From assembly GCA_023055505.1 (NCBI GenBank), contig JALIRH010000001.1, forward strand, positions 11,389,467 through 11,453,466: a stretch of 64,000 nt of DNA, given 5' to 3'. The notes under the pieces are model-generated. The model saw only the letters and a program-made list of their open reading frames with translations. It searched no databases and was not told where the DNA came from. Both the position numbers and the translations under genes were made by a program. Each line of letters opens with the position of its first letter. Within the stretch, counting starts at the first letter, position 1. The stretch comes from Callipepla californica brunnescens. Taxonomy: Eukaryota > Chordata > Aves > Galliformes > Odontophoridae. Below, piece by piece: positions 9,538-23,766 of this stretch.

Positions 9538-10080
9538 AATCATAGAGTCATTCAAGTTGGAAGGGACCTATAGGGTTCATCAAGTCACGCTCCAGTCTCC
9601 ACACAAAAATCAGACTGTACGTCTGAGGTTGTTGCCCAAATTCTTCTCTAATTCCAGCAGCCTGAGGATGCATCCTCTGCCCTGGGCAGCCTGTTCCAGT
9701 GCCCAGCCACCCCCTGGTGCAGAACCATTCCCTAACCCCCAGCTGCCCCTCCCCTGGCACAGCTCCATGCCATTCCCTCGGGCCCTGTCGCTGTCACACG
9801 GAGCAGAGCTCAGCGGTGACCTTCTGTTCCCTGTGAGAGCTGCAGCCGCCATCAGGCCTCCCCTCAGCTCTTCTGCTCTGCACTGAGCCAAGCCAGGGGC
9901 CTCAATTGCTCCTTGTATGTCTTGCCTTCTAGACCCTTCATGATCTTTGTAGTCCTCCTCCTCTGGATGTTCTCTAATAGTTTTGCTTTTTTTTTTTTTT
10001 TATATATATATATTATTTATTTATTTATTTTTGTAACGTTTCCCAAAACTGCACACAGTATTCAAGGTGAGGCTGGATCG
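9538..10080 (-). mobile_element. CR1 LINE 3' fragment, antisense, about 540 bp
   Basis: The + strand begins with the complement of the CR1 tail (AATCATAGAGTCATTCAAGTTGG, AAGGGACC). It then passes through GGGCAGCCTGTTCCAGTGCC and AGCTCTTCTGCTCTGCACTG-like blocks. It ends near AAACTGCACACAGTATTCAAGGTGAGG, a characteristic block of longer CR1 3' ends read in reverse. A T/AT/ATTT simple repeat (9987-10033) has expanded inside it, at a place where the family has an ordinary pyrimidine-rich stretch. Confidence 0.93.
9987..10033. repeat. Poly-T / (TA)n / (ATTT)n compound simple repeat inside a CR1
   Basis: About 15 T, then about 12 bp of TA repeats, then TTAT/ATTT units. It sits within the antisense CR1 at 9538-10080, so it arose after that insertion. 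Confidence 0.9.
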
Positions 10081-12612
10081 GTACACTTTAGAGTAGGAAA
10101 ATGTTGGTTACAGGAGCAGACTTAATTCTTAGAAAGTTCTATTCTGAGTTTCTTTATTTCTCCTATCCCAGACCTCTCTTATTTTTGGATTTGAGCTGGT
10201 GATGTGTATGTTCATTGGCCAAGCATGTTTTGGGTAGGAAAACTTGTCTGGTGACTGGAAATTCTAGATGTGTTTCAGAGGATGAGTGAAACAACAAAAC
10301 TTGTCTATCTGGTCAAAATTCTGTTCATTTGCTTTCCAGGAAGATGTCTTCCATGTGTTTTCTCAATGTTTTATTTACAAATATTCAGGGTTTTTTTTAG
10401 AACAAATTCAGTAGTCATTTAAAATCAAGTTTACTTACCCTCCCCCTCCCCCTTCATAAATACTTTGCTAATACCTTGTCACAATTTGTTAAGCAACGAG
10501 TGTTTTGTTTTCAATCACATTAGTGTGTTTGGGTAAGTCCTGTCAAAGCCCATTAAGATGTTGGCCTACACAGCTCTACACCTATTAAGACTTAATTAAG
10601 ATTATAAGCAACCATTCTTTTTACCCCAGTGAGAACTTGCTCTCTGGGGAAGGAAGAATTCCTGTCTGCAATAGGAAGGTTGCTTGCTGTGGATGGTTGG
10701 GTCTCCTGCAGTTGGAGGAGTGCTGGAGGGTGGTGAGTGAATCAGCCTTCTGGCTACCAGCACCGCTTCAGAATGACAACCCCTCTGAGATGTGATTTAA
10801 TCTTAACCTGTTCTGGTGCCCAAGTAGCTCAGCACTAATCAGCGTGGCTTGGCCAAAAGTTGGGCAGTGTGCTGGGAAAGCAAGTCTTTGGTAAATGGCT
10901 GTGTAACGAATGAGTATATAGGGACAGGATACAAAGCGCATTTTACAATGCTGAAAAATAAATCGGTCTCTTCTGCTTACTTTTCTTGTTTTCCCTGCCA
11001 ATTTCAGCTGTAGTTGTCTTCGAAATGTTACATTTTTTTGATCATTTAAGGAATAACTCTTTCTTTTTGAATGAGCAATCTCAGGTTGTTGAGTTCTTTC
11101 TGTCACTCACATGGCTTGACAAGTGTATTAACTCTATTAAGAAATACACACTTAAATTGCTTGAGAAAGGCTACTTATTAGTTATCCTGCCAGCTTCCCT
11201 CTAGAAAGAGTTGGAGGAATCCATTGACTGCTGCTATCTCTGCAGGAATGGTACAAGGGAACTGGCTGCCTGGCAGTTCTTGAGTTGTTATTCTTGACTT
11301 ATATTTTGTGCATCTGAACTGTTGCTAATTGGTGACAGAGAAGCAGAAACAACAAATCTGCTGTTCTTGTGCTTACAAGTGTCTCTGATGTCATCTGAAA
11401 AGTATACTCATTGCTACTGTAGAGGAATAAACCTGGTAAGAATATTACCCTCCAAACCATATTCCTTTCCCCCCATCTGGGTAAGGGCAGTATGTCACAA
11501 TATAATTACCACATACTTATTTTTTACTGTAGAATACTGCGAGTACTGAAAATACTTGTTGCTGGCTTGTAGGCTATTTGCTGAATGAAGTATTTCTCAT
11601 AAAAGCAGATCTGCTGTTCCCCTTCTCCTTCCTCCATTTGTACAATTTCTGGTACATTTCATGCTCTGGGGCACAACTCACCAGCCACATCACCATTTGC
11701 TTGCTAATTAGACTTTTTTTTCCTGTCTGGCTTTGCACCGTTTCTTCTTAATATTGGTGAATGCCATCCTGAAGTTGTTTTCTGTAAATATTCTTTTGCA
11801 TTTTAAATGCATCTCTGTGTACGTGTTATACTTTCCTATTTTGTTTCTTTTTTATGTGTAGATTTCTGTTGCTTTGCTAGCTCAACGCGTCTCTGTTTCC
11901 TGCTGCTTCTCTTTTATTTGTGTGCTGGCTGGAAGTGGAAAGCTAACAGCTTGGGGACAGCGCTTGCTCCCTGTTTATCCACCCAGGAGATTGCTGTGGG
12001 AGCAGGCAGGATGTGTGCCCCTTAGTGAAGGTGTGTGGCTCTCCTCTTCCAGTTGAGGGGCTTGGGTCAGGGTGTTGGTCTTTGTGCCTTGACTTTGGTT
12101 CAATATTTAGCTGTACTGAGCCCTAGTTAATATATTACTCTCTCTGAACTGGGTGCCAACCTCTCAGATTTCTGTATACATCTCATTTTCATATGTTTTT
12201 TTGGTGCAATCATTGCGAAGATGCCTACTGCATTTCTTTCCAGCTTACTCCTCCTGCTGCCCACTGATGGCTGTGGCACGCTCAGCACTGATGCTCAAAC
12301 ATCTAGTTTTTCAGCTGTTCAGCATCTGCTGAACTCTCATTCCCTTTGCCTGGTGACTATCTCCAAAGCCTGTTTTTGCCTCGAAGTGCTGGCACTGCAC
12401 TGAAAGCAGCCCAGCTCTTGCGAGCTGCAGTTGATTCCCACAGGTTTTGGAATAGCAGCTGTGAAAAGTCAGTTTTCAGTTTGTTGCTGTGTGGGGGAAA
12501 CTGAGCAGCAGGAGAGGCAGAGCATTTGTATGTGGGTACCAGCCTGTATCCACTTAGGTTTGTGTTTTGAAGTTATTTTCACAGCCATAAGCACTGAAAG
12601 CTTTTTACTTTT

Positions 12613-12646
12613 TCTTTTTTTTTTTTTTTATTTTATTTTCTTTAAG
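12613..12646. repeat. Poly-T rich tract
   Basis: A T-rich stretch with interrupting A and C. Simple low-complexity DNA. Confidence 0.75.
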
Positions 12647-13905
12647 GTTTTTTAGAAGTTGATGGGTCTTTGTAAAAGAATTTGTTTCTGGTTCTTATTT
12701 TGTGCCGAGGAGATAAAATATATACCTCTCTTCAGGCTTGGTTACTTACGAGTAAGTTTAAGAATGTTATTGAGTGCTCTTCCTCTCAGGAAGAAGAAAG
12801 GCATTAATTAACAGCATTGTGAAGAACAAATGGACCTTCAGCAAGTGTTTTGTAAAATCCATGACCTGAAGAAAAAAAATTAGAAAAAGAGAAGGTGATT
12901 GAACAAGAATCTTCTTCCAGCTCTGTTTCCATTTTTATTTGCACAGAATTAAATAAATAAGAATCAACCTCCAAACAGCCTGTGCCATGTATTTATTTTG
13001 CTAGCGTTTGCTCAGGAACATCTCCAGTTTGTGCCTATTGCTTGTCTATTCCTTTATTTATTCTTGACTTATGTATTCTGAGGCCTCGTAGTAGGGAATG
13101 GGCAGCTGTTTCTCCTACAAAAGTGTTCTAAGAACATTTTGCCATTCCAACTGCTTAATACATGCATTAGTACTAAAATATTTATGTTGACCAGTTTATT
13201 TTGATCTACTTATGGATGGAGCATAAGCAAGGAGAAGAAATAGTGAAGAAAAAAGAAAAAGGGTAGTTGTTTGGTACTGATCTGATATTAAATCATTGCA
13301 CTGCTCTGCTCCCCTCAGACTCTTTCTTTCCTGCCCTGTCAGTAAAAGCAGAGGACTTCTCAGTCCCTTACCAGTAGGCATTGAAGAGCAACAAATGATG
13401 ATATCATTTGGAATCTGAAATTTCAAACTCCATCAGAAATTTTCATCTGGATCTTGTAATCTTCAGCTCACATCTGCTGTGAGGAGTAGGAATATATTTG
13501 CCTGAGTGGGCACTCAGATTCAGCTTGTGATGACTTAGCACCAAATGCAATAGCATTCCAGTAACCACATGTATGGTTATAAATGTAGGTTCAAAGCGTA
13601 CTAGTACATGGTTGATGAAATAATTATAAATATTTTAGCGTAAATATTAGAATGTGTACCACACAATTTCATTTATGTGTTTGTTTTCTATCTCAGCACA
13701 ATTTGGCTCCCTAATGGAATGGCTTTAATAGCATTGCTCGAGTTTGTAAGGACTATTTTTCAAGCTGTCTTTCTTTTCCATCCTAGTTTTTTATGTACCA
13801 TTCCTTAATGGTACCTAAATGGCCTTTTTCTATAACTATAAATATTTGAAAACAACTAGCTACGTTTTGTATATGTAAAACCTATGTTTTACAACTTGGA
13901 ACTTC

Positions 13906-13940
13906 TTTTTTATTTATTTATTTATTTATTTATTTATTTT
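13906..13940. repeat. (TTTA)n microsatellite
   Basis: About eight perfect TTTA units preceded by a T run. A likely polymorphic tetranucleotide microsatellite. Confidence 0.92.
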
Positions 13941-14739
13941 AAAGTTGTTTTAGGAAAGTAAACTGGGAACTGAGTTCTAGTGAGATATGGATATATAGAT
14001 GTGTATTTTGCTTGTGTTGCTGCAAATGAAATAAATTAAGAATCCCACATCTCATGCGGGTAAGAACGGTGAATTTTGATAGTAGTATTTATTGTTACGA
14101 CTTCTTTCTAAAGCACAAGGCGGGGCAGTGATACCTTGGAACAGAACTCGGTATTACCCGTGGTATTTTCTTGGTCTTCCTCAATGTTGGATCATCTGGA
14201 TGCTGACAGTCTTTCTATTGCTTTAATACATGATGTTTTTCGTCTACAGACAGCAAGCTTTAAGAATTTATTTCAAGTGGCAACAAACTATTCAGATTTT
14301 TGCTAAACCACTTGCTGTTTAACGTGTTCTGGATATTTAAAATCTAATATATTATGAACACATTAATTTGCTAACTGCAGATTTTAGTCTAGAGTAGGTT
14401 TCCAGAGGTCACAGAGATGTGATAAAACCCATAAGTGACAGAAGCCTCCTTACCTGACCCTCTTACTGTACTATAAGCTGTATCTATTACAAAGGCAGTT
14501 AATTATGCGAAGCATCACACAAGGGAGGGAGGCTGTACAGGCTGGCAGAGTTCTTCTGATAGTCTATAAAAGAAAAAATAAAAATCCATGTCTCACCCTG
14601 GTTTCTGTATGTTGGCAATTCTTGCTAGCTGGTTTTGAGCCTGATGTATGTGATGACCGTCCGGTAGCTGTCACCAGTGAGGTGAGTGGGTTTCTTAAAA
14701 AGTAAGACCATCTCTGAAAGTAATGCATGTTGCTGGTGT

Positions 14740-14747
14740 TGACGTCA
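14740..14747. promoter_or_regulatory. Consensus CRE motif in intron 1
   Basis: TGACGTCA, the full palindromic cAMP response element, includes a CpG that is otherwise rare in this intron. Use by CREB/ATF is not shown by sequence alone. Confidence 0.35.
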
Positions 14748-17700
14748 CTGCCCGCATCAATGTTTCAGCTCAGGTCAGCAGTGTGCATTAAAGTCTCTTT
14801 CTTTGTCCCCACTGCAGCGTTGGGTTTAGAACACACAAATGTGACTGTGGGCGAAGCTAAACAGCAGTTAGTTTCTGGAGCACATCCAGTCCTTACAAGC
14901 AGACTGGTGATGGTCTGAGGCAAAGATTGCTGAAATGAATTTAGGGTGGAGTTAGGTCCCCAGAATCAGCCATTGCTCTGCAAGATACACTCTTTTGTGT
15001 CACGCCACTCAGTAGCGTGGAGATGACTTTGGAGAGTCAGAAAGACAGAGAATACAGCAGCTAATACAAAGTCAGTAAAGAGAGCTGGAACCTAAAGGAG
15101 TAACACCAGAGTCTCCTTTGTGAGCCAGTAAAGCAGGACAGAATATGCAATACAAATGTAAAAACAACTGAAGTAATGAAGTAATACAGTCTTGCTGTGC
15201 CTGAAGTTAATTAGGGGCAATAAGCTGCCCCTAATTACTAGAAGTGTGGGATTCTCAGCAAAGCTGCCTGGGACACTAATTAAAAGAACTGATTATAAGA
15301 AATGGAATGCATAATTAATGACTGGGAAATGATTTTCAAGAATATCTTCAGACAGCAAATAAAGTGCCCTTGGAAAATGTTGCGACATTGTGAGCCATCC
15401 ACTGAATCTAATCCAGCAGATAGACCTGAACTGATTTGCAGGAGGTTGCTGTGCTTATGCTTTCCAGTGCTGAGGTGGGGATTAATGGGGGCAGAATGTC
15501 AGATAGAGGAATTTTTCCATTTTAATATCAAATATGCTTTGTTGTGTGATTTTTTTTTTTAATTTAATGTGTGACTTCAATAGAACTTATTTATGAAATA
15601 AGCTGACATACTGTATTTCTTTTTAACAGTTGCCTTTGCAGTAATCTGCTGCTGTCACAGCTGAGGAAGTTTTTAATGCTTGGTGAGGACCTTTTGGGTA
15701 CAACTGTCTCTGTTTTGATTGTTAGCATGTGTATATGTGGCAACTGTTTGCTTTTAAGTGAATGGGCCACCAAATGGGCTGCAACTTCTCTTTTATAAGA
15801 TCTTGAAAAAATAGCAATCTGAAAATTCTGTCAATATTGTGTTAAATAAAAAAAATAATAAGTAATTCTTTATTGGAAGGAAAAAAAAAATCCAGTCACA
15901 TTAATGAGCTTTTACAAATCTTAAACAGTTATTTAAAGGAGCTAATCAGGGGTTAAGTTCCATTCAGACACCCATTTGGGCATTCCTGCCTAATTGAGTG
16001 CTCTTTAATTTATATCCTGAAATGTTGTAAATAGCCCTGTTCCTCAATTACTTTGACATGTTTATAGAAATTTACATTAGCAGTAACAAAGCTATAATAG
16101 CTTGGGAACCGCACAGAACCCTGCATGTGATTTCCTGTGCCACTTCCAAGCATCTGCCAGGGTCTGAGGCCGAGGTGCCAGGGCGTGAGATGAAATGGCT
16201 GTATCAGCTGCTGTCCCCTTCTTGTCAGTAGCAAAATGCTTCTGGGCTTCTGAGCAGGATCTCTTTTGTCCTGTAAGGTTGTGTTGTAACTCTGGATACA
16301 TTCAGATACTGTAAAGAAGGGAATGGTGAGCTTGTGTACGCCCAATGAATGCAATATATGGGTACTGATGTTAGGAGAGGGGAATTAGTGCTCCATGGCA
16401 TATTACAGCCTAATCTGTTTTACAGCTATTAAGCTTTATACCCAGTAAAAGTCATTTAATATTGCTGTCTTTCCAGAAATATGTATTTCCATTTATTGTT
16501 GTGAAACCTGTTAATTGCTATTTATTTTTCTAGACACCACCACCAGATGCAAACTTCTGCTTTGGCTCAGTCTGGCGGCTGTTTCACATAGAATTAAAGT
16601 CCTAAACCTCATGATAAGGAAGCAAAGATGTTCTTGTGGTTTTTGCTAACAGTGAAGGTTTCATTTTTTTATTAATATTGAGCTTTCAGGATTGATTGGA
16701 TTCCTTGGGGCTAGCTCAGAGCGTGTCCTGTTGAATACAGTACATTGAATTTCTACTCTTCTGTTTCTACTCTATAAGTGTTGCAAAAGCAAGACTTAAA
16801 TATCATATTTGTTGTTGTATTTGAGGATGGAATTATACCTTGGCTGTAGGAACTTGCTGTGGGTCGAAATGTGGCATATGTCTCCCAGCATGAAAGGTAG
16901 TTTATTTTCGTAACTCAATTCGATTTCTGTTTTTTTCCCACAGTGATAAAAAAAAATAGTCCCAAAAGAAAAACAACTATCCTATTTTTTTTTTATTATT
17001 AATAATAATAATGAAAACCAACAAAACTGTCCTACTGCTGATCTGTGCAGATAACTCTCATTTTTCCTGTGTTGACTTCAATGAGCAAGGAGCAAAGCTG
17101 TCACAAGCCATTATTTGAAGGAAAAAAAAAAAGGTTAGTGGTGATATGGTTACAGTGGAACAGCTTCTTCATATCAGTGATTAGAATTGCACTGACAGAG
17201 CTAATAGGATAAATGGGGTGGGTAATGTGTACTGATTATTATAGTATGTAGATAGATTCTGTAAAAAGGTGTGAGATGCTGAAACTCAGAGCAATACAGA
17301 TGGTCAGCAATGTAAATCCATTTCTATCTATGATGCTGAGGAGAATGGAAAGCAGAAAGAATTGCATACTAACATCAGAAGCATCAAAGTTTCTCTTTCA
17401 GAAAGGAGGAAGGATTCAGAGTGAGAGACCAGATCATTTTGTCAATGAAGTGAACCCGTCTGTGGATGGCATGTGCATATGTATGTGTGAGTTTAAAGCA
17501 GATGTTGGAATATTTATTGATTCCAGCCATTTGTGTTTAATTAAACAGTAGAACCTAAGGCACTACCAAAATGTGTTTATGGGTTGCTTGCTATTTTTAA
17601 TTCTAATAAAAAGAATAAAAAATTGCAGTAATTTATTGGGCTTTTTTCTGTATACCAAGTAAATCAGTATATGGCAGTGGAACAGATGAGTGAGAAAGCC

Positions 17701-19126
17701 TAGAATTCACTAGACTAACACAGTTTTAAAGAGGAGATGGAGTTAATGCAGGAGATTTGCTTAAAGGAGTCAAACAGGCAGTTCTGTTGAGGTTGGCTGA
17801 GGTAGGGACACAGGTTCTGATGCAGTATTTGCCAAACCAATTGCATGTACATTTGCAAATCGTGTGCATGTAACCCAGTGAATCAAAACATGAGCCTTTT
17901 CTGAAAGGCGATGTGAATCAGATATCTGTAGGTCCCCCATGAATAGTTCCCATGTTAAAATAGGTACTTTATCCACCTCTCAGTTCAGAAGATGCTTTCT
18001 GAGTCTTGGAATAGTTATCAGGGAATAATGCCATTATTGCCAGACAACTCTGCTACCTTAATTATGCCTTGAGTGATGCCTGTTGAAATAAATGCTTTGC
18101 TTATAACAAAGCACACAATAAAATGTGCTAACAAAACTACTGTGTCCCAGGTATGCTTATTGAGCACCATGGCATGTAACATGGCTGAGCCAATCTATTG
18201 CTTTGCTGTATGTTGGAAAGCTTACCATAGAGTTACTGCTGAATGTCTTCAGCAGGTGAACAAGTTCTTAGTTTGATGCCAGGTGGGAAGGGACCGCCTG
18301 TGTTGAGACAGTCTCATTTCCAAAAGCAACTGAATTGTTACTTGTAACCAGGTAAAACTTCAGTTACTAGTAGGAATTCCTCTCTGTTTGTTATTTCTCT
18401 CATAGTTAATGAGACTTCTCTTTCAAGACTGAATATATACCTAGTTTATTTTATACCCATGCGTTGATCAGTCAGCTGTGCCCTTCTGAGGGATTCAGTA
18501 GAGGATGGTGTTTGTTGTATTGGCAGTCCAAGCTACGAACTGCCTCTGGTCTCTTCCAATGGCCTTTTTCTGTGTGTTTTACTGCTGAGGTTAATACACT
18601 CTTCTTTTCATATTGCCTTTCACGTGAACATGAGGCGTACTGAGACAGCACATCCAAACTATCAGCTTAGAATGACTGGGGAAAGTGAAAAGCTTGCAGA
18701 AGTTCTGCTGAGTCCTTTTGCACATGTAACTCTGAATTCCATCCCCATCCTGGCAGAAAAGCTCCCACACTGGCTGTGTTTTCAAGCACAGTGTTCTTAT
18801 CTGCTGTGCTTGCTAGCGCATGCCAGCCTTGAATTTCAATATCAGATTTCAAATCAGAAGACTTAAATATGATGTTCCTGTCCTCTCTGTCACAAGTATG
18901 GAAATGCTGTGTCTATGGTGCAGTACTCAAGAACTCTGCAGCTACCTTTCCTGAGGCCTGATGTTTCTCCCTTAATACTTACCCAAACATTTTTATTGAT
19001 TCTAATTTCTTTTTCCACCCATATGGCAGAATCTTAGCTGCTTCACTGTTGTCTAGATAAGATATGTGGCATTCTTTAAGCCAGAAAACAAGTGTAAAAA
19101 GCAAACAAATCACTTGATTTTTATTG

Positions 19127-19275
19127 TCATAGAATGATGTAGTTACAACTCCTCTGATGTGGACAGGGTTGCCAACCACCAGCTCAGACTGCCCAGAGCC
19201 CCATCCTACCTGGCCTTGAATGTCTCCAGGGATGAGTATCTACAGCTTCTCTGGACAGGCTGTTCAGAAATTCTA
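19127..19275 (-). mobile_element. CR1 LINE 3' fragment, antisense
   Basis: The + strand starts with TCATAGAATG (complement of the CR1 tail). It then reads GGGTTGCCAACCACCAG, GACTGCCCAGAGCCCCATCC, CTGGCCTTGAATGTCTCC and CTTCTCTGGACAGGCTGTTC, all standard CR1 3' blocks in reverse. Similarity stops around 19275, a 5' truncation. Confidence 0.92.
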
Positions 19276-21152
19276 GCAAATGTGTGAATCTGTGGGACTA
19301 GGCCTTCTGAATCCAGGTTAGATATGAAAACTACCTCGTCCCTATTTCCCCTTCTAGGCTGAACTCCTTTGAATATAGAGACCTGCTGCCCTCCTTTGGA
19401 AACAGGGCTTCTTTAGGAGATGCCAGGCAACTCTCAGGCTCTGTACCTGAAGCAACTCCAAGCTACCTCATTCAGATTTCTCAGGGCTTTTGTTTGGGTG
19501 ACGAAAATGAAGAACTCTTCTCAGCTCCTTGGTGTGGAGAATAAACTTTCACTCCCTAAATTCCAGGCTGAAGAGATCTTTCTGACAAAATACATACTGC
19601 TGAGAAGGGAATTCACATTCAATAGCCATGCATATCAGCAAGCTCTCAAAATAATTAAGTGCAGCAATGATAAAGAACAAAGACAGTTCAGCGGTAACAA
19701 TTTGTGTGCGTTCTGTCAGAGCGTTGCTGTGGGCCTTTGTTTGAATTTTTTTAGCCAAGCTGCTATCAGAAGTTCCTTCCGAGCTCCAGGTTGTGGAATG
19801 AGCTTGTGAGAAGGCAGCTCTGGCTCTCTGCCATGGCCCTGTTTGGCAGCTGCAGAGCAGGGTGTAGCAGACATCTGGTGGGTCCAGCAGTTTGCTGGCT
19901 GTGGGAGGACGAGCGGTCAGGGCATGCAGCACGCTTCCACGCTTGTGCATTCTCATTGTACTCTTGCATATGGCTTGAAGGCTCTTAGCAGGCAGCATTT
20001 GGAACGAGGCAATTATGCCACAGCGTTTTGAATTAATTCGCCAGTGTTCTTCAGTCAGTGTCTTTGTATTCACGCCCACTAAAGTTGTTTTTTTGCTTGA
20101 CAAAAGATGCTTCCTTCTCAACTTCCTTTGGCAGTGCAACATTGTGGCTGAACAGAGGACAACAGCATGTGACTTCTATGTAAGTTTTTATCCTGCTTGT
20201 GGCAATTCAGGTATATATAATAATAATTTAGCATCTCCTGATGTTGGAAAGTTCCAGGAAGGCCTGTCTGCCTTACTCCTACTCAGCACTTTTAAGGAAT
20301 GATAATTTTTGGAAAAAGTTGGTACAAAAAACATGAATTAGTCTGAAGATCAGTCATTATTTCTGTGCTTCTTGGGATTGGTGCTCACTATTGTGCTGGG
20401 GAACAGGTGAATTCCTTGGAAACTGATTCCTGTTCTTGTGAGGCTTGCTTGCACAAAATCAGGCAAACCTTATCTCAGACTCCTTAACTATACTGGATTT
20501 TGCCAAACAGCAGGCTCACCTTTTGTTTTGAGACTGTGTTGTCTGTGCCAGAGGCAAGAAATGCTTTAGAAGGGGAAGAAGAAACTTCTCATCTTAATTT
20601 GTTAGTCTTTGTGAAAGTGCAGGACCAGAAGCTGATGGAATAAGCTCTGCCTACTCTGATTTCTGTATGCTTTAGCCCTTCATTTTTAGACCCTTAGCTG
20701 CCCTTCATGCTTTTCACAAAGTATTGGTCCTTTACCCTCACTTTGCCAATAACAGAAATATTGAAAGTTGTTTTTTATCTGAAGCTTGGAAAGGAAATTG
20801 CATTTCCAGACTAGGAGCACTCCTCCCCCCCCCCAGTTGTCTATGCTACAGCTGTGTAAGCACCATCTCAATTCCTCTGGCATATTCCTAATCTCTATGC
20901 CATTTTTTCCTGTGATAGTGGGAGAGATGGAGATCAGGAATCCTGTTCTGTTGCTTTTTGCTAGATACATAAATTACTAGCACAGTGTGTACTGAGTCAT
21001 TTAAACATCTTTTTCAAGATAAAAGGTAAGAATTTACTCACAGCTTCAATAAGAAAGGCTTGTGTTGAGGATCTAATGATGGTGGTTCAGCCCCTCCTGG
21101 TGATCCATGAGAGAAGGATTCTTGGTAATTGTATTTGACAAAATTAATCCAA

Positions 21153-21197
21153 TTTCTTCTTTTCTCTTTTTCTCTTTTTTTTCTTTTTTTTTTCCCC
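21153..21197. repeat. Polypyrimidine (CT/T) tract
   Basis: A 45-bp run of almost only C and T, ending in a T run and CCCC. A low-complexity homopurine/homopyrimidine tract. Such tracts can mimic a splice-acceptor polypyrimidine stretch, but I see no AG followed by a credible exon. Confidence 0.8.
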
Positions 21198-23766
21198 AAA
21201 CTGAACTGCTACTGTTAGCAAAAAATCCTTTTAAAGCGAGTACGTATTTGAAACAAAAGGACAAAAACAATCTCTAGAATAGGCAGTGTTATGGGGAGTA
21301 AGAAAAAAAAAAAAAAGCAGATTTCCATTCCTACTATTTTTTTAAAGCCTTCAGACACTTGAGGGTTTGGCTGGGTGCCTCACTGAAGTTAGTTCCATAC
21401 CAGTTTTGAAAGGCATCTGGAGACACTGCACTTCTTAAAGCTTGTGGCTCTGCTCTTGAGCAAAAAGCTGTGGTTCAGTTGTCTCCTGACCTTTGGGATG
21501 AGTTTGTCTCAAAGTAAAGTAGGGTTTCTTCTTCTGAGTGAACTTCAGTGGTACAGGAACTGGGAGCAGATAATAGATTCTAAATGGAAACTGTGGTTTT
21601 CTTTGGATTATAAAGGATCCCAGGATGTTAGGAAGAGGAAGCTGTGGCTTCTCCTCCCCTGCTGGCTGGAGGGACTGACACTTTCACTCCTTTGTAACCT
21701 CAGAGAGGCAGAAGTTGGTTGCTTTCTTTTGGCAGTACGCTGGAGGTGACCAGAGCATGTTAACAGGACCTTTTAACAGTGTGGGTTTTGTCCTTGCTGC
21801 CTGTACTGTTGTGTCCCTGTTTTGTTGTGGTGAAGTACCAGTCTCCTTCCTTGAGCACCATGGTAGCACTCACCATTACCTGGGAGAATATGGAGAGCTA
21901 TGAGGGGTTATGGAGGAGCTTTTCACTAAGCTTTTGCCCAGACTGGTGGGCCATTGTAGTTCCTGCTGCTGACTGTCCATTCAGGACTGCTCTGTAGTGG
22001 TCTATGTATATGATTTCACGTCCTTTGCTCTGTGCTAGTAGTTCCCCTGCTGGCTCATTCTTGTTCTGCTGTCTCCAAGTGCAGTTGTTATCAGCAGGAA
22101 AGGCTGGGAGGCTTTCAGTCAGCTTCTTTGCACTGTTTGTTTTCAAACATCTGGTGTTATCTTCTCTGCCTTCGTGTTATTTAATGTGTGCACTGTCCTC
22201 GAACTGCTTAACGTCTTCCCATTCGCATACCTGCAGTGCCCTTCTCTGGCACTGGCCTTTAGGGAAGAGGAGCCACCTTCCAGCCCCCAGGGGAGTTTCT
22301 TTCATTTCAGCAGGATTTTGCACAAGTGTATGCTCTATGAATGTATTGTGAAGTTGAAACTAAGCATTTGCTTAGCTTCAAGGCTATTTTTTTTCTTTTC
22401 TTTTTTCCTTAAGAAGGGAACAAAAAATGGTCACACTGCTAAGCTCTAATTACCGTAGCTTCTGAGAGACCTGCCTGATTTGCCTTTTGAGCTCTGCGCT
22501 GTCAGATAGGTTTTGATCAAATGTGTTCCTGCCAGCTCTCAGTCGTTAGCATTCAGCCTAAGTTAGTCACCAGTGAATTATGGTCTGTGATATGGTCCAG
22601 TTCCCATTGGTCTAGTTCTTTCTCTCTTTATTGATTTCCATTCTTGTTTTCATTATTGCTCTGGTCTCTCACTGTGTGCTTCCAAGTGCTTTTATTTTAT
22701 AGCTTTTCAGAATGAATATCCATGAGTCATGATTTGAAATAAAATGCTAATAATGATATTATGCAATGCTTTGAAATGAATATTTCTGAAATTGTTCCAT
22801 AGACTTCTTAAGAGGTAGACTTCAAAAAAAAATGTTACCATTCTGCAACAATAAGGCATTTAAAGAAGAAAGTCCTTTACAAAAATGGCTAAACAGCATT
22901 GTGATCTCTGTCCCTTGGGGAAGGGGATGAAGACAAATTCCTGTTTTTATCAAATGTCCAAGTGTCAGTTACTAGATCTTCCTGGGAGCCTGGAGAAGCA
23001 TACCATGGCACGGCTATGGAGTCAGCCATTGTATTAAAATAGGTGCTGAAATAAGTAAGAATGTGGACTATTAAATTTAAAAGTTCATGACTATAAAGCA
23101 TAAGAATATACTGCAGGTGGAGCTTTTTTCTTGTAAGATTGTGCTTTCTTTTCAACCACTTCTGTGGGACGGTGAGGTTCTTAACCTCATGGTACATGAG
23201 AACAGAGCGTAGTACCCACATCATGATCTGCTGATCATTGTGATTCTGTCAAATGTTGGGTCTACATTCCTGACTTCTCCCTGCCTCCACTTATGTCGTT
23301 GGTTTGCTTGTCTCTGGAAGTGGTAATTTTTAAAGACCTCCTGGTGAAAATAGGGAGCACTTATTTTAAAAAAATTCATATATCCCTTATCTTCCTTTTC
23401 TTTACAGCAGCCATCTTGAAACTAAATGAGATTATGGGATGCAGCTGCAGTCTTTCATGATATGCTCTGTAGCAGTGAAACTCCCATCCTTACTCCTGAT
23501 TTTTAATGAATTAGTAGAGATAATTTAATCTGAATGCTATGATTCTGTTAATTGGTATCTAAGAGGAAAGGCTTCTCAGCTGTGCTTGATATCATTGAGG
23601 AATAGCAAATTGGGCAGCAGGTAACTTGCTGCAGTTGATGAATAAAACTTGTCTTCAAAACAAAACAACAATAACAGAAAACAAAACAATTCAAGGAAAG
23701 AAATCCTACAGGAGGAGTAAATTGTCTCTTTTTATTCTTATCTCAGTTTTTACATGTATTTACTAG

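Larger units (their letters stand above)
10081..19126 (+). other. CADPS2 intron 1, 9 kb without recognised interspersed repeats
   Basis: Mostly AT-rich unique sequence. No CR1 octamer tail, LTR terminus or coding exon is evident. Short poly-T and (TTTA)n tracts occur, as does a consensus CRE at 14740. Open frames are all under about 115 codons and have no recognisable content. Confidence 0.55.
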
